The notes under the pieces were generated by a model that had not been told where the DNA came from, did not search any database, and saw only the letters and a program-made list of their open reading frames with translations. A stretch of 36,913 nt of DNA, from contig JACPXC010000063.1 in NCBI GenBank assembly GCA_016196755.1, positions 1-36,913 on the forward strand, written 5' to 3'. The stretch comes from Elusimicrobiota bacterium. Lineage in GTDB: Bacteria > Elusimicrobiota > Elusimicrobia > UBA1565. Made by a program: the position numbers and the translations under genes. Positions 21,662-29,866 of the stretch are shown here, piece by piece; position 1 is the first letter of the stretch, and every line of letters begins with the position of its first letter.

Positions 21662-22658
21662 CGGCCAGCGCCGCCAGCCCCGCCGCGCCGGCGAGCAGGC
21701 CCCACCAAGCCAGCTTCGGGGCGGCTTCCGGCCCCGGATCAGCCGAAGGCTCCGCGCGGTCCTTGGCCGAGGCCAGCCAGTCCAGCATGGCGTCGAACTC
21801 CGCCAGCGTCCGGTATTCGCCGGCGAGGTAGATGGGGGGGAGCTGCCGGCGCAGGGCGCCGCCGATGAAGGCCAAGACGCCGGGCCCGGCGTCCGGGCAG
21901 ATGAATGTGCGCGTCAGGACGGTCAGGCCGTTCTTCAGGGGATGGTCCAACGTGTCCGAGCCTTTACAGCCGCGCCCGGCGAGGAGGCGCGAGCGGCGCT
22001 CGATCTCGGCGGCCAGGAGCTCCTCCGGCTTGCCCAAGGGCGCCTTGGGCCCTCCGTCGAAGACCCCCAAAGACCAGCCTGGTCCGGAGGCCACGACCCA
22101 GCCGTCGGTCTGGGCGCTTAGATGCGCCTCGGCAGGCTTTGGCAGGCGCAGAAGGCCTCCGAAGAGGACGGCTTCGGGCAGGGACGGTTCGGGCTCGGCG
22201 GGAGCCCGCGCGGTCTGCCTGAGGTCGTCGTGGCGGTAGAGGGCCGTGACCACGACCGCGGCGTCCAGGCGGGACAAACCACGGGCCTCTATCTCGTAGC
22301 GTACCCGGTCCACCGCCAGGGCGCCCAGGACGCGGCCGCCCTTGGGACCGCGCGATTGGAGCAGGAAGAACGGAAAGCCTCCGGAGGAGGCCCGGAGCTC
22401 GACCGGGCCGGGGACGCGCCCGTTGTCTCGCTCGTAGGCCGCCTGGGCGGCCGCCATGGTCTCTAAGGGCACGTCGTCGGGCGCGGGACGCAGCATGAGG
22501 GTCTTGGCGCCGAGACGCAGGGTTAGGACCGCGCCGTTGGCGTTGTGGTCCACTGTCCAGCCCGGGAGCTCCTCCAAAGCCAGCACGCCGTCGGCCGAGC
22601 CGAAGACGGCCGCGGCCGGGGCGGCGGCCAGCAGCGCGATGAGGAGGGCGGCTGTCAT
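21627..22658 (-). CDS. exported protein with C-terminal membrane anchor, function unknown
   Basis: The protein has 343 residues. It has a signal peptide (MTAALLIALLAAAPAAAVFG), a periplasmic body of about 280 residues with mixed alpha/beta character (GWTVDHNANGAVLTLRLGAK, GWVVASGPGWSLGVFDGG) and a C-terminal membrane helix (KLAWWGLLAGAAGLAALAVSA) followed by basic residues. This arrangement means a type I anchored envelope protein. One Cys pair is likely (GRGCKGSD and TFICPDAG). No family recognised. It is expressed from a leaderless TATCCT promoter. Confidence 0.65.
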   Translation of the reverse strand: MTAALLIALLAAAPAAAVFGSADGVLALEELPGWTVDHNANGAVLTLRLGAKTLMLRPAPDDVPLETMAAAQAAYERDNGRVPGPVELRASSGGFPFFLLQSRGPKGGRVLGALAVDRVRYEIEARGLSRLDAAVVVTALYRHDDLRQTARAPAEPEPSLPEAVLFGGLLRLPKPAEAHLSAQTDGWVVASGPGWSLGVFDGGPKAPLGKPEELLAAEIERRSRLLAGRGCKGSDTLDHPLKNGLTVLTRTFICPDAGPGVLAFIGGALRRQLPPIYLAGEYRTLAEFDAMLDWLASAKDRAEPSADPGPEAAPKLAWWGLLAGAAGLAALAVSASRGARTPR

Positions 22659-22664
22659 GGGTGA

Positions 22665-22670
22665 AGGATA
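22665..22670 (-). promoter_or_regulatory. leaderless -10 box (TATCCT) of the anchored exported protein
   Basis: TATCCT on the minus strand ends 6 nt before the ATG at 22658, with TCACCC between and no Shine-Dalgarno. Confidence 0.55.
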
Positions 22671-22717
22671 CCCTCCGGGTGAGGGGCGCGCCAGGGAAGT
22701 TGCTAGTATCGGCCGAT

Positions 22718-22795
22718 ATGACCGGCCGACTCTTCTCCACGGTCCTGGTCGGCCTCCTGGTCGTCGTCGCCGTCTCGTTCAACGGGTTGGGCTGA
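22718..22795 (+). CDS. candidate 25-residue single-helix membrane peptide
   Basis: The frame ATG (22718) to TGA (22793-22795) encodes 25 residues: a short polar N-terminus (MTGRLFS), a hydrophobic core (TVLVGLLVVVAVSF) and NGLG. An extended -10, TGC-TAGTAT (22702-22709), lies 8 nt upstream, in the arrangement seen before other genes here. It sits alone between two minus-strand genes in an otherwise empty gap. Support is the promoter placement and the uninterrupted hydrophobic helix; chance cannot be excluded at this length. Confidence 0.4.
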   Translation: MTGRLFSTVLVGLLVVVAVSFNGLG

Positions 22796-22822
22796 CTAGA
22801 AGCGCGCCGTGCCCAGGCAGCG

Positions 22823-23692
22823 CTACGGGAGTCCGGGCGCCAGCATGAAGAAGGTGGACTTCGGGCCGCGCAGCAGCTTCCAGCCGGCGTCGAGGCGCTC
22901 GAGCGCCTTCGAGGCGGGCTCCTTCCACGTCGTCAGCGCGCCCGGGAACGGGGACTCTGAGGCTGGCGCGTAAACGGCGATCTGCCGGTCGGCTAGCTTC
23001 TCAAGCTGCTTTCTGGGGTTCTTGACTGGGTTGCGCCGCTCGGGAGCTCTGTCCGCGTAGGCCACCGGTTGTCCCTCGGCGCCGACGTGCCAGGCGTAGC
23101 GGGCCAGTTGCGGCGTCTCCGGGGTCGCGGTCTTGAGGACGGCATAGGTCTCGGAGACGGTCCGCGGGCCGGCACCCTCCCGGAGGGTGACGCGCAGCGC
23201 GCGCGCGGGGTCGCCGTCGGGTGTAAACGACACGGACTGGACCGGGATGCCCCTGCCGCTCAGGTAGACCATCAGTTTCTGGTCCCAGGCCGCGACCCGG
23301 GCGACCGAGCGCTCGGCCTTGGTGCGGGTGTCGGGAGCCGCCTCGCGCTCGCGGTGCAGCCGGGTGCCCTCGAGGGGCGGGACCTCGGCGCCGGAGACGG
23401 GCGGGAAGCCGGGCTCTCCGCCGCCTGCGGGGCGAGGCGCGGACCCGGACAAGGAGGCTCGGGAGGCCGGCGACGCCGCGTGCCGCAGGGCGGGCTCCTG
23501 CGCGGCCTGCTCCGGCGGCGCGGCCGGCGGCTCGGGCTCCGGCGTGTCTGGGTCGGGCGCGGGGAGCGGGTCGGCCGGCGCGGCGGCCTCGTCCGTCTCG
23601 GAACCGGCCTCCGGCGCCGAGAAACGGCAGCCCGCGAACGGCTGGAGCGCGAGCCATGCGAGGAGTACGGCTGCGGTCTTTGCCTTGGTCAC
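22823..23692 (-). CDS. putative lipoprotein of unknown function
   Basis: The protein has 289 residues from the GTG at 23692. This start gives a lipoprotein signal (TAAVLLAWLALQPFAGC) with Cys22 as the lipidation site. Longer alternatives (such as ATG at 23752) would run through a tRNA-like remnant. A Pro/Glu/Ala-rich linker (about 30-110) leads to a globular domain with RVAAWDQKLMVYLSGRGIPV, SFTPDGDPARALRVTLREG and a C-terminal LDAGWKLLRGPKSTFFMLAP. No family recognised. There is no visible -10 or Shine-Dalgarno, so it may be co-transcribed with the gene upstream (23761-24414). Confidence 0.6.
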   Translation of the reverse strand: MTKAKTAAVLLAWLALQPFAGCRFSAPEAGSETDEAAAPADPLPAPDPDTPEPEPPAAPPEQAAQEPALRHAASPASRASLSGSAPRPAGGGEPGFPPVSGAEVPPLEGTRLHREREAAPDTRTKAERSVARVAAWDQKLMVYLSGRGIPVQSVSFTPDGDPARALRVTLREGAGPRTVSETYAVLKTATPETPQLARYAWHVGAEGQPVAYADRAPERRNPVKNPRKQLEKLADRQIAVYAPASESPFPGALTTWKEPASKALERLDAGWKLLRGPKSTFFMLAPGLP

Positions 23693-23703
23693 GGTAGATG
23701 GAT

Positions 23704-23751
23704 GCGGTTGCCAAACCACAAGCAACGCTCTATCCATCGAGCCATGAGCGC
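23704..23751 (-). pseudogene. remnant of a tRNA 5' half
   Basis: On the minus strand the first 27 bases match the 5' end of the tRNA-Arg at 24507-24581 at 24 positions, including the acceptor 5' strand GCGCTCA and a complete D arm (GCTC, loop GATGGATA, GAGC). After that the resemblance stops: no T arm and no complementary acceptor 3' strand follow. It lies in the 68-nt gap between two genes. It is a decayed partial copy, not a working tRNA. Confidence 0.6.
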
Positions 23752-23760
23752 GGTCGGTCC

Positions 23761-24414
23761 CTAATCGTTGGAGCAGGCTTCCGCAGCCCTCGCCGCCGAG
23801 CCGCAGCTCATCCCACAGGTCGACGCGCAGTCGGCCTGCAGCCGGACGCAGAGCTCCGTCCCGGGGCCGGTCGCGGCGTCGGCCGGGTCGGCCCGGCACG
23901 TGCTCGCCACCTGGCAGTTGAGGGTCAGGCACTCGGCACCTGACGGCTGGCCTGAGACGTTGCGGTTTGGCGTGTTGATGCCGTTGAGGAAGAAGGCGCG
24001 GGCGTCGAAGGGACGGCCGGCCGCCCGGGACTCGGCCATCGCCCGCTCGAGGTTGTACCAGTTGAGGGTCCCGCCTTTGGCCAGGACCGCCCCGAGCTCG
24101 TAGCCGTCCAGACGCACGCGGCCGCCATTATTAGGAAGCGTGACGTCGAGGCTGTAGCCGCCGCGCGGGTCGGGAGTCAGTACGAAGCGGGAACGAGGAA
24201 TCCCCAGCTCCTCGTGTACCCGGGCGGCGCGAGATTCCGTCACCGCGTCGTCGCTGACCATCGCTCGGCGGGTGTTTATGCGGGTGTTGATCCGGACCGG
24301 CTTCTTGATGAGCTTGAGTGCTTTCCCGTGGGCGTCGATGAGTTCCGGCGCCTCGGCGGCGCGGCCCGGCGCGGCCGATAGGACGGCGAGCAGAAGCCAC
24401 GGAGCCATTCGCAT
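23761..24414 (-). CDS. exported Cys-rich protein of unknown function
   Basis: The protein has 217 residues. The signal peptide ends near APGRAAEA. The ATG at 24414 has GGGAGG about five bases upstream. The mature protein has a central beta-rich region (RFVLTPDPRGGYSLDVTLPN, VRLDGYELGAVLAKGG) and a C-terminal segment with eight cysteines (from GAECLTLNCQVASTC to CASTCGMSCGSAARAAEAC), implying a disulfide-stabilised knob. No family recognised. A TATCCT box (24433-24438) lies about 18 nt before the ATG, so this gene has a short leader with a Shine-Dalgarno. Confidence 0.7.
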   Translation of the reverse strand: MRMAPWLLLAVLSAAPGRAAEAPELIDAHGKALKLIKKPVRINTRINTRRAMVSDDAVTESRAARVHEELGIPRSRFVLTPDPRGGYSLDVTLPNNGGRVRLDGYELGAVLAKGGTLNWYNLERAMAESRAAGRPFDARAFFLNGINTPNRNVSGQPSGAECLTLNCQVASTCRADPADAATGPGTELCVRLQADCASTCGMSCGSAARAAEACSND

Positions 24415-24464
24415 GAGGCCTCCCGCACCTATAGGATAGGGGGGGCCTCTTGCCGTGTCAAGAC

Positions 24465-24494
24465 CAAAAAGAGAAGCCCCTTTCGGGGCTTCTC
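24465..24494 (-). terminator. rho-independent terminator of tRNA-Arg
   Basis: On the minus strand GAGAAGCCCC, a GAAA tetraloop and GGGGCTTCTC form a perfect 10-bp stem, followed by a run of five T. It lies immediately downstream of tRNA-Arg and is the clearest intrinsic terminator in the window. Confidence 0.92.
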
Positions 24495-24506
24495 TCTACT
24501 CTAGAT

Positions 24507-24581
24507 TGGTGCGCTCACCAGGAATCGAACCTGGATCTTCAGCTCCGCAGGCTGACGTTCTATCCATTGAGCTATGAGCGC
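24507..24581 (-). tRNA. tRNA-Arg (anticodon GCG), CCA encoded
   Basis: The acceptor GCGCTCA pairs with TGAGCGC and is followed by A73 and CCA in the genome. The D arm is GCTC...GAAC-like, and the anticodon stem TCAGC/GCTGA encloses CTGCGGA (anticodon GCG, reading CGC). The T loop is TTCGATT. Encoded CCA contrasts with tRNA-Cys in the same window, so CCA is encoded in only some tRNAs here. Confidence 0.93.
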
Positions 24582-24631
24582 TATGGTCTGCGGAAGACGA
24601 TTATAGCATGCCTGCCCCCTGCGCCGCGAAA

Positions 24632-24640
24632 TGTTACACT
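24632..24640 (+). promoter_or_regulatory. leaderless extended -10 (TGT-TACACT) of the DsbA-like operon
   Basis: TACACT ends 6 nt before the ATG at 24647, and a TGn extension precedes it. The CGCCCC between box and start excludes a Shine-Dalgarno. Confidence 0.6.
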
Positions 24641-24646
24641 CGCCCC

Positions 24647-25486
24647 ATGACCTGGAAGACCCTAGCCATGCTCGCCGTGGCCGCCCCCGCGTACGCTTTC
24701 GACAAGGACGCCATGGCCGAGCACATGCGCGAGACCTACAACATCCCCGCCATCATCGACATCGCTTTCTCGACCCCGGCCGCAGCCGGCGTTCCGGGCT
24801 TTAAGCAGGCCCAGGTCACCTTCACCCACGGTCAGAACGTCTCCCAGGAGAACCTTTGGGTCTCCGACGACGGCCGGCACTACCTGATGGGGGCGTTCAA
24901 GGACCTCAAGGTCCAGCCCGACAATGACCGCCTGGCCAAGATGGACCTCGCCAACTCGGCCAGCCGCGGTCCCAAGGACGCGCCGGTCGTCATCGTCCAG
25001 TACACCGACTTCCAGTGCCCGTTCTGCCAGCGCGGCTTCGAGCTCATGCGCGAGCAGGTCATGAAGGAATATGCCGGCAAGGTGCGCTGGATCTACAAGG
25101 CCCTGCCGTTGACGAGCATCCATCCCTGGGCCGAGCCCGCGGCCGTCGCCGTCGAGTGCGCCAAGCTGCAGGGCCAGGATAAGTTCTGGGCCATGCACGA
25201 CCGCCTATTCGAGTCCCAGCGCGAGATCAGCCTGGCCAACGTCGACGAGAAGGCCTCGCTCTTCATGAAGGAGGCCAAGGGCGACGTGAAGAAGTTCGAG
25301 ACCTGCTTTGAGTCCAAGAAGACCCTGCCCAACGTCAACAAGGACGCCCTGGAGGCCGAGGCCATGGGGATCAACGGGACTCCGGCCTTCATCGTCAACG
25401 GGCACCAGGCCGCCGGCGGCGCCAACTATCCCGAGATCAAGCGCCTCATCGAGGAGTCGCTCAAAGGGCGGCACGGGAAAGTCTGA
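24647..25486 (+). CDS. periplasmic DsbA-like thiol:disulfide oxidoreductase (Thioredoxin_4)
   Basis: The protein has 279 residues. The signal peptide ends at APAYA (residue 17). An N-terminal region of about 80 residues ([14 protein letters not shown]...) is of the kind seen in DsbC/DsbG-like or BdbD-like proteins. The thioredoxin fold starts near residue 110, with active site C124-P-F-C127 in [15 protein letters not shown] and the cis-Pro loop [12 protein letters not shown]. The helical insertion matches the Thioredoxin_4/DsbA group. It oxidises or isomerises disulfides in the envelope. It is the first gene of a three-gene unit. Confidence 0.88.
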   Translation: MTWKTLAMLAVAAPAYAFDKDAMAEHMRETYNIPAIIDIAFSTPAAAGVPGFKQAQVTFTHGQNVSQENLWVSDDGRHYLMGAFKDLKVQPDNDRLAKMDLANSASRGPKDAPVVIVQYTDFQCPFCQRGFELMREQVMKEYAGKVRWIYKALPLTSIHPWAEPAAVAVECAKLQGQDKFWAMHDRLFESQREISLANVDEKASLFMKEAKGDVKKFETCFESKKTLPNVNKDALEAEAMGINGTPAFIVNGHQAAGGANYPEIKRLIEESLKGRHGKV

Positions 25487-25487
25487 A

Positions 25488-27638
25488 GTGCTGGCGCTGG
25501 CCGTCGCGGCCCTCATCGCCGCGCCCGTCCAAGCGATGAACCGACTCGCTAAAGAAAAGAGCCCTTACCTCCTCCAGCACGCCGCCAACCCCGTCGACTG
25601 GTATCCCTGGGGCGTGGAGGCCTTCGCCAAGGCGCGGGCCGAGAACAAGCCCATCCTGCTTTCGATCGGCTACTCCACCTGCCATTGGTGTCACGTCATG
25701 GAGCATGAGTCCTTCGAGGACGCGGCTACCGCTGCGGTCATGAACTCCTCGTTTGTGGCCGTCAAGGTCGACCGCGAGGAACGGCCCGACGTGGACCGGC
25801 TCTATATGACGGCGGCCAACGGAGCCGGGTGGGGCGGTGGCTGGCCGCTCAACTTGTTCCTGACCCCGGACCTCAAACCCTTCTACGGAGGCACCTACTT
25901 CCCTCCCGAGCCGCGCTGGGGACGGCCCTCCTTCGTCCAAGTCCTGGGTCGGGTCGCCGAGTTGTGGCGGGATCAGCGCGCTGCTCTGGAGACCGACGCG
26001 GGACGCCTGGCTCAAGCCTTGGAGGCTCACGCTAAGGCCGCGCCGAAGCCCGCGAAGGCGGACCCCAAGTGGCTGCCGGCGCTGGTCGCGGAATACAAGA
26101 GCTCCTACGACGAGACCTATGGGGGGTTCGGAGGGGCGCCCAAGTTCCCGATGCCTCCCACGCTCGAATTCCTGCTCCGTGAGCATGCCCGCTCCGGCGA
26201 CAAGGCCGCGCTCGAGATGGCCGCCGGCACCCTGCGCGCGATGGGGAAGGGCGGGGTCTACGACCAGGTCGGCGGGGGCTTCCATCGTTACTCGGTCGAT
26301 GGCGCCTGGCGTGTGCCGCACTTCGAGAAGATGCTTTATGACAACGCCCAGCTCGTGCCTGTCCTGCTCTCGGCCTACCAGGCCACGCGCGAGCTCGAGT
26401 TCGCGCGCCTGGCCCGCGAGACGCTCGACTACATGCTGCGCGACCTCGAGCGGCCCGGCGGCGGCTTCTACTCGGCCGAGGACGCAGACAGCCTGCCGGA
26501 CGGCTCCAAGACGAAGACCGAGGGGGCGTTCTACGTCTGGTCCGCCCGGGAGCTGCGCGAGGCGCTGGGGGCCGACGCCGAGCTCTTCGCCTACCGCTTC
26601 GGGGTGGAGGAGGGCGGCAACGCCCTGGAGGACCCGCACGGCGAGTTCGGCGGCAAGAACATCCTCTACGCCGCGCATACCGTCGAGGAGACGGCCGCCA
26701 AGTTCGGCAAGACCCGGGGCGAACTGCGGCGCGTCCTCGAGGCGGCTAGGAAGACCCTGCTCGAGCGCCGCGCCAAGCGCGCGCGGCCGCACCGCGACGA
26801 GAAGGTCCTCGCCGCCTGGAACGGCCTGGCGCTTTCAGCCTTCGCGAAAGGGGCGCAGGTCCTCGAGGAACCCCGCTACGCCCAGGCCGCGGCGCGCGCG
26901 GCGGAGTTCCTGAAGACGACCCTCTACGACCCCAAGACCAAGCGCCTCAAGCGCCGCTGGGCCGGCGGCGAGGCGGCCATCGACGGCCTGGCCGAGGACT
27001 ACGCATTCCTGGCCCAGGGCCTGCTCGACCTCTTCGAGACCGACTTCGAGCCCGGGCGCCTCGAGTGGGCGCTCGAGCTGCAGGGTCAGCTCGAGGCGCG
27101 CTTTTCCGACGGCAAGGGCGGCTACGCGCAGACCCCCAAGGACGGCGGCAAGGACCTCTTCGCGCGCTTCGGCGAGGACCACGACGGCGCCGAGCCGGCC
27201 GCGGCCTCGGTGGCCGTCCACAACCTCCTGCGCCTGTCTCAACTGGCCGAACGGCCCGAGCTGCGCAAGGCCGCCGAGCGCGCGCTCGCGCGCCACGGAG
27301 CCGCCCTCGCCGAGTCGCCTCGGGCCATGCCGCTCATGATGGCGGCCGTGGGGCGCGCGCTGGCGGTGCCGCGCCAGGTCGTCGTGGCCGGGCCGCGCGA
27401 GGACCCCGCGGTGCGCGAGATCCTGCGTCTCGTCCACGGCAAGCCGCGGCCGCCCATGTCGCTCATGGTCGTCGAGACCGGGCCCCAGCGCGAGCGGCTG
27501 GTCAAGCTCAACGCCCAGGTGCGCGGGATGGCGCCGATCCGGGGTAAGCCCACCGCCTACGTCTGCGTCAACTTCGCCTGCGAGCTGCCCACCTCGGACC
27601 TCGACGTCGTACGCCGGCTCCTGGACGGCGAGCGATGA
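25488..27638 (+). CDS. SPATA20/YyaL-like thioredoxin-domain protein, apparently exported
   Basis: The protein has 716 residues from the GTG at 25488, one base after the DsbA stop. That start adds a signal-like segment ([15 protein letters not shown]) in front of the family's usual N-terminus [15 protein letters not shown]. The alternative ATG at 25536 would remove it. The N-terminal domain is DUF255 thioredoxin with C65-H-W-C68 ([16 protein letters not shown]). The rest is an (alpha/alpha)6 barrel of N-acylglucosamine-epimerase type ([47 protein letters not shown]). The biochemical role of the family is not established. Export would be unusual and fits the DsbA neighbour. Confidence 0.87.
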   Translation: MLALAVAALIAAPVQAMNRLAKEKSPYLLQHAANPVDWYPWGVEAFAKARAENKPILLSIGYSTCHWCHVMEHESFEDAATAAVMNSSFVAVKVDREERPDVDRLYMTAANGAGWGGGWPLNLFLTPDLKPFYGGTYFPPEPRWGRPSFVQVLGRVAELWRDQRAALETDAGRLAQALEAHAKAAPKPAKADPKWLPALVAEYKSSYDETYGGFGGAPKFPMPPTLEFLLREHARSGDKAALEMAAGTLRAMGKGGVYDQVGGGFHRYSVDGAWRVPHFEKMLYDNAQLVPVLLSAYQATRELEFARLARETLDYMLRDLERPGGGFYSAEDADSLPDGSKTKTEGAFYVWSARELREALGADAELFAYRFGVEEGGNALEDPHGEFGGKNILYAAHTVEETAAKFGKTRGELRRVLEAARKTLLERRAKRARPHRDEKVLAAWNGLALSAFAKGAQVLEEPRYAQAAARAAEFLKTTLYDPKTKRLKRRWAGGEAAIDGLAEDYAFLAQGLLDLFETDFEPGRLEWALELQGQLEARFSDGKGGYAQTPKDGGKDLFARFGEDHDGAEPAAASVAVHNLLRLSQLAERPELRKAAERALARHGAALAESPRAMPLMMAAVGRALAVPRQVVVAGPREDPAVREILRLVHGKPRPPMSLMVVETGPQRERLVKLNAQVRGMAPIRGKPTAYVCVNFACELPTSDLDVVRRLLDGER

Positions 27639-28459
27639 GGGCGCTATTGCTCGTCGCGCTTTTGGCCGGCGCCGCCCGGGCCCAAGACCTCGTCTACGGC
27701 GTCATCCCCGAGACCGATCAGCTCTTCCATCGGCTCTTGGCCGATCCGCGTCAGCCCCAGACCACCGTGCGTTTTTATCGCCTGGGGGGCGAGAACCTGG
27801 CCGACGTGGCTTTGGGCAACACCTGGGGCTGGGCGCGCTGGCGGATCCCCGGGGCCGGCGGCGAGGACTGGATCTGCCAGCTCAACGTGGCCGGCATGGG
27901 CTTCTCGCGCTTCAGGCTCCACAGCCTGGTCAACGAGTTCCAGACCATCGACTTCTTCCTGAACGTGCCCGTCGAGGTCCGCCGCGGACGCTTCTCGGCC
28001 CAGGTCATGGCATTTCACGAGAGCTCGCACCTGGGCGACGACTACATCCGGCGCACGAGGGACACGGGCTTCCGCTACTCGATCGAGGGCGTGCGCACGG
28101 TGTTCAGCTACGAGGTGCGCCCGGACGTTCGGGTCTACGGCGGCGGCACCGGCGTCTTCCACGGCGTGCCGAGCGGCCAGCGAGGAGCCCTCCAATACGG
28201 CTTCGAGGTGCGCTCGCCGGAGCTCGGCTTGAGCAAACGCCACGAGTCATGGGTCTACCTGGCCCAGGACTTCAAGAACTACGGGCGCTCGGGGTGGAAC
28301 CTGAACTCCAAGACCGACCTCGGGCTGCGCGTCGGCCTGCCCAAGGGCGCGCGGGCCCTGCGCGTCCACGTGGGCTACTTCGGGGGCCGTTCGGAATACG
28401 GGCAATTGCACAAGAACCGCGAGCACTACTGGGACGCGGGCGTCTCGTTCGACTTCTGA
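27635..28459 (+). CDS. DUF1207-like outer-membrane beta-barrel
   Basis: The protein has 274 residues. The start overlaps the previous stop (ATGA, 27635-27638). The signal peptide ends near GAARAQD. The early [20 protein letters not shown] element followed by a barrel-like pattern ([45 protein letters not shown]-like region) is what I recognise as DUF1207. The chain ends in GVSFDF with terminal Phe. The family has no assigned function. Coupling to the upstream thiol proteins is odd, since few cysteines are visible in this barrel. Confidence 0.7.
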   Translation: MRALLLVALLAGAARAQDLVYGVIPETDQLFHRLLADPRQPQTTVRFYRLGGENLADVALGNTWGWARWRIPGAGGEDWICQLNVAGMGFSRFRLHSLVNEFQTIDFFLNVPVEVRRGRFSAQVMAFHESSHLGDDYIRRTRDTGFRYSIEGVRTVFSYEVRPDVRVYGGGTGVFHGVPSGQRGALQYGFEVRSPELGLSKRHESWVYLAQDFKNYGRSGWNLNSKTDLGLRVGLPKGARALRVHVGYFGGRSEYGQLHKNREHYWDAGVSFDF

Positions 28460-28465
28460 ACCGCG

Positions 28466-28474
28466 TGGTACAAT
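28466..28474 (+). promoter_or_regulatory. extended -10 (TGG-TACAAT) of the transporter-HAD operon
   Basis: TACAAT (28469-28474) with a TGn extension lies 12 nt before the ATG at 28487. The resulting leader would be only about 5-6 nt, again too short for a normal Shine-Dalgarno. Confidence 0.5.
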
Positions 28475-28486
28475 AGACGGGCCGAG

Positions 28487-29866
28487 ATGTCCGCCTCCCC
28501 AGCCGCCTCCAGCGCCGGTCCGGCCCCCGAGCACAGCCCTGCCTATACGCGGCGGCGCTTCTTCAACTGGTTCCCGCTCGGACTGACCTATGCCCTCCTC
28601 TATATGGGGCGCTACAACCTCACGGTCTCCAAGACCGCGCTGGGCGATTTCATGTCGAAGGCCGACTTCGGGACGATCTTCGGGGTGGGCGCCTGGGTGT
28701 ACGCCGTCGCCTTCCTCGTCAACGGCCCGCTGACCGACAAGATCGGCGGCAAGAAGGCCATGGTCATCGGCGCCGCGGGGGCCGCGGCGGCCAACGCCGC
28801 GATGGGCCTCTACCTCTCCTATGTCCTGGCCCTGCCCGACCCCAAATCCGCGCCTCTGGTCGCGGTGTTCAGCGCGCTCTACGGCTTGAACATGTACTTC
28901 CAGAGCTACGGGGCCGTCGCCATCGTCAAGGTCAACGCCCATTGGTTCCACGTGCGCGAGCGCGGCTCTTTCTCGGGCATCTTCGGCATCATGATCTCGA
29001 CCGGGCTGTTCCTGGCCTTCGACGTCTCCGAGCGGATCCTCAAGTTCGTCGCGGCCGGCGGGCCCGTCGACGTGGCCGACACGCGCTGGGTGTTCTACTC
29101 CCCGGCGCTGCTTCTGACGGCCTTCGGCCTCTTTCTGGCGGTTTACCTGCGCGACAAGCCCTCCCAGGCCGGCTTCGCCGACTTCGACACCGGCGACGCC
29201 TCCTCGGGCGAGGACGACGTGCAGCCCCCGGTCTTCACGGTCATCAAGCGCATGTTGACCAACAAGGTGATCATGACGATCGCCTTGGTGGAGTTCTGCA
29301 CCGGCGTCATCCGCAACGGCGTCATGCACTGGTACCGCATCCTGGCCAAGGAGCGGATGGCCGCCGGGCTGGCCGAGGGCTGGAAATACACCTCGGACAA
29401 TTGGGGCCTCATGCTGATGATGGCCGGCGTGGTGGGCGGCGTCGTGGCGGGGAACGTCTCAGACAAGCTGTTCCAGTCCCGCCGCGCCCCGGCCGCGGGC
29501 TTCCTCTACGCGGCGGCGGCCGTCGCCACGCTGCTGATGATCCCGACCTTGAACGGCGACGGCTGGACCCTGGGCATCCTGGTGTTCATCATGTCGATCT
29601 GCGTCATCGGCACCCACGGGCTCCTCTCGGGCACCGCCACCATGGACTTCGGCGGCCGCAAGGGCGCGGCGACCGCGGTGGGGATCATCGACGGTTTCGT
29701 CTATCTGGGCACCGGCCTGCAGTCCCTGGCCCTGGGCTACATCACGACCCAGCTCGGCTGGCTCTACTGGCCGATCTTCATGGCGCCCTTCGCCATCGCG
29801 GGGTTCGTGATGCTGACGACGATCTGGCACGCGAAGCCCGCCCCGCGCGGCGCGGCGGCGAAGTGA
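28487..29866 (+). CDS. MFS transporter, organophosphate:phosphate antiporter (GlpT/UhpT) type
   Basis: The protein has 459 residues and about 12 membrane helices. The N-terminal RRFFNWFPLGLTYALLYMGRYNLTVSK is characteristic of the OPA family (Arg/Tyr-rich first helix). MFS signature loops are NGPLTDKIGGKKAMVIG and the second-half counterpart GNVSDKLFQSRRAPAAG. OPA members exchange sugar phosphates, glycerol-3-phosphate or related regulators for phosphate; substrate not assigned. The stop overlaps the HAD gene (GTGA). The pairing with a HAD phosphatase suggests an imported phosphorylated compound is dephosphorylated inside. Confidence 0.85.
   Translation: MSASPAASSAGPAPEHSPAYTRRRFFNWFPLGLTYALLYMGRYNLTVSKTALGDFMSKADFGTIFGVGAWVYAVAFLVNGPLTDKIGGKKAMVIGAAGAAAANAAMGLYLSYVLALPDPKSAPLVAVFSALYGLNMYFQSYGAVAIVKVNAHWFHVRERGSFSGIFGIMISTGLFLAFDVSERILKFVAAGGPVDVADTRWVFYSPALLLTAFGLFLAVYLRDKPSQAGFADFDTGDASSGEDDVQPPVFTVIKRMLTNKVIMTIALVEFCTGVIRNGVMHWYRILAKERMAAGLAEGWKYTSDNWGLMLMMAGVVGGVVAGNVSDKLFQSRRAPAAGFLYAAAAVATLLMIPTLNGDGWTLGILVFIMSICVIGTHGLLSGTATMDFGGRKGAATAVGIIDGFVYLGTGLQSLALGYITTQLGWLYWPIFMAPFAIAGFVMLTTIWHAKPAPRGAAAK

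Noticed and set aside
23704-23751. Functional tRNA at the remnant
   Set aside because: Only the acceptor 5' strand and D arm are intact. There is no T arm and no matching acceptor 3' strand.
25536-27638. Start of the SPATA20-like gene at ATG 25536
   Set aside because: It is possible, and matches the usual family N-terminus, but has no SD. The GTG at 25488 sits one base after the DsbA stop and supplies a coherent signal peptide. Kept as the alternative.
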